Shown here piece after piece: positions 19,389 through 21,901 of a stretch of DNA of 21,901 nucleotides. The stretch lies in the IMG/VR virus record IMGVR_UViG_3300042465_002456, positions 1 through 21,901 of that record, one strand, 5' to 3'. Source of the DNA: a virus. Each line of letters opens with the position of its first letter. Positions within the stretch are counted from its first letter, which is position 1. A program made the position numbers and the translations under genes. The notes under the pieces were generated by a model. That model ran no database searches. It was not told where the DNA came from and saw nothing but the letters and a program-made list of their open reading frames with translations.

Positions 19389-21197
19389 ATGCAGAGACGC
19401 GCAAATAAACTAACTAGTGTTACTGCTCGCAAGTTCAATGGCGGATTGAATGTTGTTGACTCTGAATTAAATCTTAGTTCAGAGTATGCTGTTAAGCTTG
19501 ATAACATGTATCGCGGTCTTGAAGGTTCTATTCTAGTACGTCAAGGTACGAAGAAGTATTGTGATCTTTCTCCGATCAGTGATGGTTATCAGATCAATGG
19601 CAAATACTTTGCAGCACGCAATATTACTGTTAATACTGTTGGGCAAGTGTTTGCTATTGATGGCGCTGGTACTGCTACCCGCATTTGGGATTCTGCTATT
19701 GCTGCTGCTCTCCGCCCTGGACTAACTACGTGGGGGCCTACTGACTTTGTGTCATTTGAAGAGTTTGCTGGGTCGTTGACAATTCACAATGGCGTAGATA
19801 AGCCGTTGATTATTCTTCCTTCACTTCTTGTAGACTATCTTGCTGATCCTGCTACTGGATCGAATCTAAATACTCCTGTCGGCAAGATTGTCTGTAAATA
19901 TTCAAAGCATCTGATTGTTGCTGCTGGTTCTACTATACATGTATCAGATGAAGGTACGTCTGGTGTGTATGTAGGTGATGCAGGCGCAACGTATGCAGGT
20001 GAGTTTGATCTTAAGACTCTAGTAACTTCTGGTCCTACAGATATTATTGGATTGTCGCCATTTGATAATTGGTTGCTTGTACACTTTCTTGAATGCACCA
20101 TTCCGATTCAATTCGTCAAGACTACTGGACCTGATGCACTTGCTCTAGCACCATCGAGTGATATTAATACGCCATTCAATAGTTATGGTGCTGTCTCTGC
20201 ACGCAGCATTCAAGACACGGGCAATGCTAATCTGATGTGTGATATTGTAGGAGTTGCTTCTATTACTCCTGCTACATTTACTGCGAAGCTGTCACCGGAT
20301 AGGCCATCGAGGTTGATTGATCCTCTGATTCAATCGAGTCTGTCTGATCTATCTAGTGATACAATGTTCAATAGTGTATTTTCACAGTACGATAGATTGT
20401 CGTCTATGTATATGCTGTTTGTTCCTGACACTGAACGTGAAAGTCAGACAGAATCACATGGCTTTGGGTATCGATATCTAGATAAGTTAGGTATCAAGGC
20501 ATGGAATACATTCAGCGGATGGAATTGGGCATGGTCGTCACGCTCTAGTGAAGGTCTTGTGTTCTTTGGCCGTGCTAATGATAATGTTGTATTTATTAAG
20601 GGTGATGAGCAGAAGTTTCCTCTCTATGCTGACTTCATTGGCGATCAAGAAACGTGGAGTGACGGCACCGTATTCACTGATGGTACGGGATGGACTCCTG
20701 TATCTGATATAGACACTAGTGGCGTGCCTATTAAGTTTGTTTGGGAATTGCCGTGGTCTGATTTGAAGAGGCGAGCAATTCAAAAGACTATTCGATATTT
20801 GATTCTCGATGCTCAAGGCACTGCTTCATTCACTGTCAAGATGTTTATAGATAACAAGTATCTAGACAAGGCTGATGAAGGTGAAACGTGGAGTGATGGT
20901 ACACTGTTCAGTGATGATACTGGCTGGTTGTATAATGCTCAAGATAGTGCCATTCCTCTTACTCCAGCTATCACTGCTGAATACGTAGCATCTGATTACG
21001 GCGGTTATGGCAGTGAGCCGTATGGTGATATTTATGGAGGTGGGCGCAACACTGGATTCATGCGTGACTTGCCATTTCCAACTAAGTGTAAATTGTTCAA
21101 GTTGCGATTTGAAGGTGAGACTATGCGCCCACTAAAAATCGCAGGCATTACACCTGTATTTATTGAGGGTTCTATTAGGAGAAATTCAGATGTCTAG
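19389..21197 (+). CDS. Tail nozzle-like / tail tubular B-like protein (602 aa)
   Basis: The nozzle is the tail tip through which DNA passes. The N-terminus has the signature of podovirus nozzle proteins, a basic start leading to KFNGGLNVVDSELNLSSEYA and then LDNMYRGLEGSILVRQGTKK. The remainder is strand-rich, as in a multi-domain propeller, with aromatic strands (GFGYRYLDKLGIKAWNTFSG). A motif recurs: ETWSDGTVFTDGTGW (about 425-439) and ETWSDGTLFSDDTGW (about 503-517), flanking a beta domain. Numbering is from the upstream TTG 19377; ATG 19389, 1 nt past the adaptor stop, is preferred although no good ribosome site is seen, which fits coupled translation. Length is somewhat below T7 gp12. Confidence 0.75.
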   Translation: MQRRANKLTSVTARKFNGGLNVVDSELNLSSEYAVKLDNMYRGLEGSILVRQGTKKYCDLSPISDGYQINGKYFAARNITVNTVGQVFAIDGAGTATRIWDSAIAAALRPGLTTWGPTDFVSFEEFAGSLTIHNGVDKPLIILPSLLVDYLADPATGSNLNTPVGKIVCKYSKHLIVAAGSTIHVSDEGTSGVYVGDAGATYAGEFDLKTLVTSGPTDIIGLSPFDNWLLVHFLECTIPIQFVKTTGPDALALAPSSDINTPFNSYGAVSARSIQDTGNANLMCDIVGVASITPATFTAKLSPDRPSRLIDPLIQSSLSDLSSDTMFNSVFSQYDRLSSMYMLFVPDTERESQTESHGFGYRYLDKLGIKAWNTFSGWNWAWSSRSSEGLVFFGRANDNVVFIKGDEQKFPLYADFIGDQETWSDGTVFTDGTGWTPVSDIDTSGVPIKFVWELPWSDLKRRAIQKTIRYLILDAQGTASFTVKMFIDNKYLDKADEGETWSDGTLFSDDTGWLYNAQDSAIPLTPAITAEYVASDYGGYGSEPYGDIYGGGRNTGFMRDLPFPTKCKLFKLRFEGETMRPLKIAGITPVFIEGSIRRNSDV

Positions 21198-21357
21198 TCA
21201 AGTAGACGCAACTATTCCGGCTGATAATGTAAAGCCTGACAAGGCATTGGTCCGACAGAACTTTCAAATCATTAAGAATGAAATTACTGCGTTGCAGACA
21301 ATTAACACTGTTACACGCGATATGGCATTTAATGATCTCTCATTTGATAATCTCTAG
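21190..21357 (+). CDS. Small phage protein (55 aa), tail-associated by context
   Basis: ATG 21190 overlaps the nozzle-like gene by 8 nt and has AGGAGA at 8 nt; a longer in-frame start at 21163 lies inside the nozzle gene and is rejected. It begins MSSQVDATIPADNVKPDKAL and goes on with VRQNFQIIKNEITALQ. The 'T-I-P-x-x-x-x-x-x-K-x-L-V-R-x-N-F-x-x-I-K-x-E-I' pattern recurs in small proteins and fibre N-termini next to podovirus tail genes, where a helix may attach to the tail. The function is unknown; an adaptor or chaperone for a following appendage is plausible. Confidence 0.7.
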   Translation: MSSQVDATIPADNVKPDKALVRQNFQIIKNEITALQTINTVTRDMAFNDLSFDNL

Positions 21358-21368
21358 GAGCAAGTAAA

Positions 21369-21770
21369 ATGTCTGATAAGATGGGCGTACTTGGAAAAGC
21401 TAGTGCTACTGTAGTCTCAACTGCTACTATCTATACGTGTCCTGCTGGCAAGGCTGCAAAGGGTCGATTCTTTGTACGCTTTCAGGGCGGTGTTAGCTCT
21501 GTTGTTGCGCTTCTCATCAACGGTATTGAAGTAGCACGTAATACTGCTATGACTACTGGACATTACAACTATACGATCAAAGGTGGTGGCATGTTTGCGT
21601 ATGCAGCAGGCAATGCTACACCTCCGACGGGTCTTGCTAATGCACTGACTTGTGCTCCTGCTGATCCTATTTACTATCTCAATGCAGGTGACACTGTTCA
21701 GTACACTGTCGTTACGGCTGATCTACTTGCTGCTAATTTTCAGTTCGTAGGCGTTGAGATCGACGTTTAG
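21369..21770 (+). CDS. Virion beta-sandwich protein (133 aa)
   Basis: AGGAG precedes ATG 21369. The protein is strand-rich with a compact pattern: ATVVSTATIYTCPAGKAAKG, then RFFVRFQGGVSSVVALLING, then MFAYAAGNATPPTGLANALT, then YYLNAGDTVQYTVVTADLLA and a final strand FQFVGVEIDV. The 'I-Y-T-C-P-A-G' strand with the later 'L-N-A-G-D-T-V-x-Y' pair is common in small phage tail or appendage sandwiches, in which a Gly-Asp turn precedes a long strand. No signal and no catalytic residue. I infer a structural, tail-side role from fold pattern and place. Confidence 0.75.
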   Translation: MSDKMGVLGKASATVVSTATIYTCPAGKAAKGRFFVRFQGGVSSVVALLINGIEVARNTAMTTGHYNYTIKGGGMFAYAAGNATPPTGLANALTCAPADPIYYLNAGDTVQYTVVTADLLAANFQFVGVEIDV

Positions 21771-21787
21771 TAATTGGAGTACGTTAC

Positions 21788-21901
21788 GTGGCTGATATCA
21801 TCACTCCTAACGCTAAATTAGCACTCATTACTCCTACCAGAAACAACTGGTCGGATGCTGCTAATAAGAATTTTGAAGCGATTGATGCTATTATTGGCAC
21901 G
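21788..21901 (+). CDS. Tail-associated protein, N-terminal part only (runs off the right edge), GTG start
   Basis: The frame opens at GTG 21788, with TTGGAG 8 nt upstream, and continues open for 38 codons to the window edge. It begins MADIITPNAKLALITPTRNN and goes on WSDAANKNFEAIDAIIGT. A 'N-W-x-x-x-x-N-x-N-F-x-x-I-D' pattern near the start is typical of fibre and tail-spike N-termini, which attach to the tail. The first ATG downstream in frame is not visible, supporting the GTG. Nothing further can be said without the remainder. Confidence 0.65.
   Translation, partial: MADIITPNAKLALITPTRNNWSDAANKNFEAIDAIIGT

Overview
The window is part of a tailed double-stranded DNA phage genome (Caudoviricetes) with a podovirus-like (short tail) layout. 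A canonical head cassette runs rightward: small-terminase-like protein, large terminase, HExxH protein, portal, scaffold, major capsid protein. It is followed directly by an adaptor-like and a nozzle-like protein, with no sheath, tail-tube or tape-measure gene in the window. The host is probably Gram-negative: there is a lipobox protein with Ser at +2, and three leftward promoters plus one rightward candidate fit a sigma70 -35/17 bp/-10 pattern. I cannot name the host genus. Lysis, replication and RNA-polymerase genes are not seen here.

Layout. (a) 1-4524, minus strand: a tightly packed operon of about 15 small genes with 1-56 nt overlaps, read leftward from a strong promoter at 4606-4634. 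It holds two recognisable HNH nuclease genes, a truncated third opening, a DUF932-like protein, a small lipoprotein, and many unknowns of the kind usual in accessory or early regions. (b) 4525-4939 is intergenic. (c) 4940-5364 is a two-gene leftward unit with its own promoter (5396-5424) and terminator (4890-4924). (d) 5573-6551 is a leftward unit of a 263-aa protein, a hidden 22-residue membrane peptide and a 35-residue peptide, closed by a strong terminator (5513-5548). (e) 6552-7397 is a long divergent control region with promoters, tandem repeats, hairpins and C/G runs. (f) 7398-21901, plus strand: the late structural operon.

How the genes fit together. The terminases package DNA through the portal into a procapsid built from the scaffold and the major capsid protein. 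The genes at 17510 and 17926 are probably head-associated. The genes at 18722 and 19389 would close the head and form the tail nozzle. Those from 21190 onward look like tail-associated or appendage proteins. A set of virion-like genes (9376-10770), one with a mosaic receptor-type C-terminus, sits between the two terminase genes.

Most notable: a predicted zinc metallopeptidase between large terminase and portal; a repeated control block (ATGTATAAAAGATT, A-rich tract, terminator) between successive leftward units; an unlisted transmembrane micro-ORF; paired MARRNQLTDIF openings around an HNH gene; and a codon-use shift inside the gene at 9693. None of these is proof of a new system; the first three deserve follow-up.
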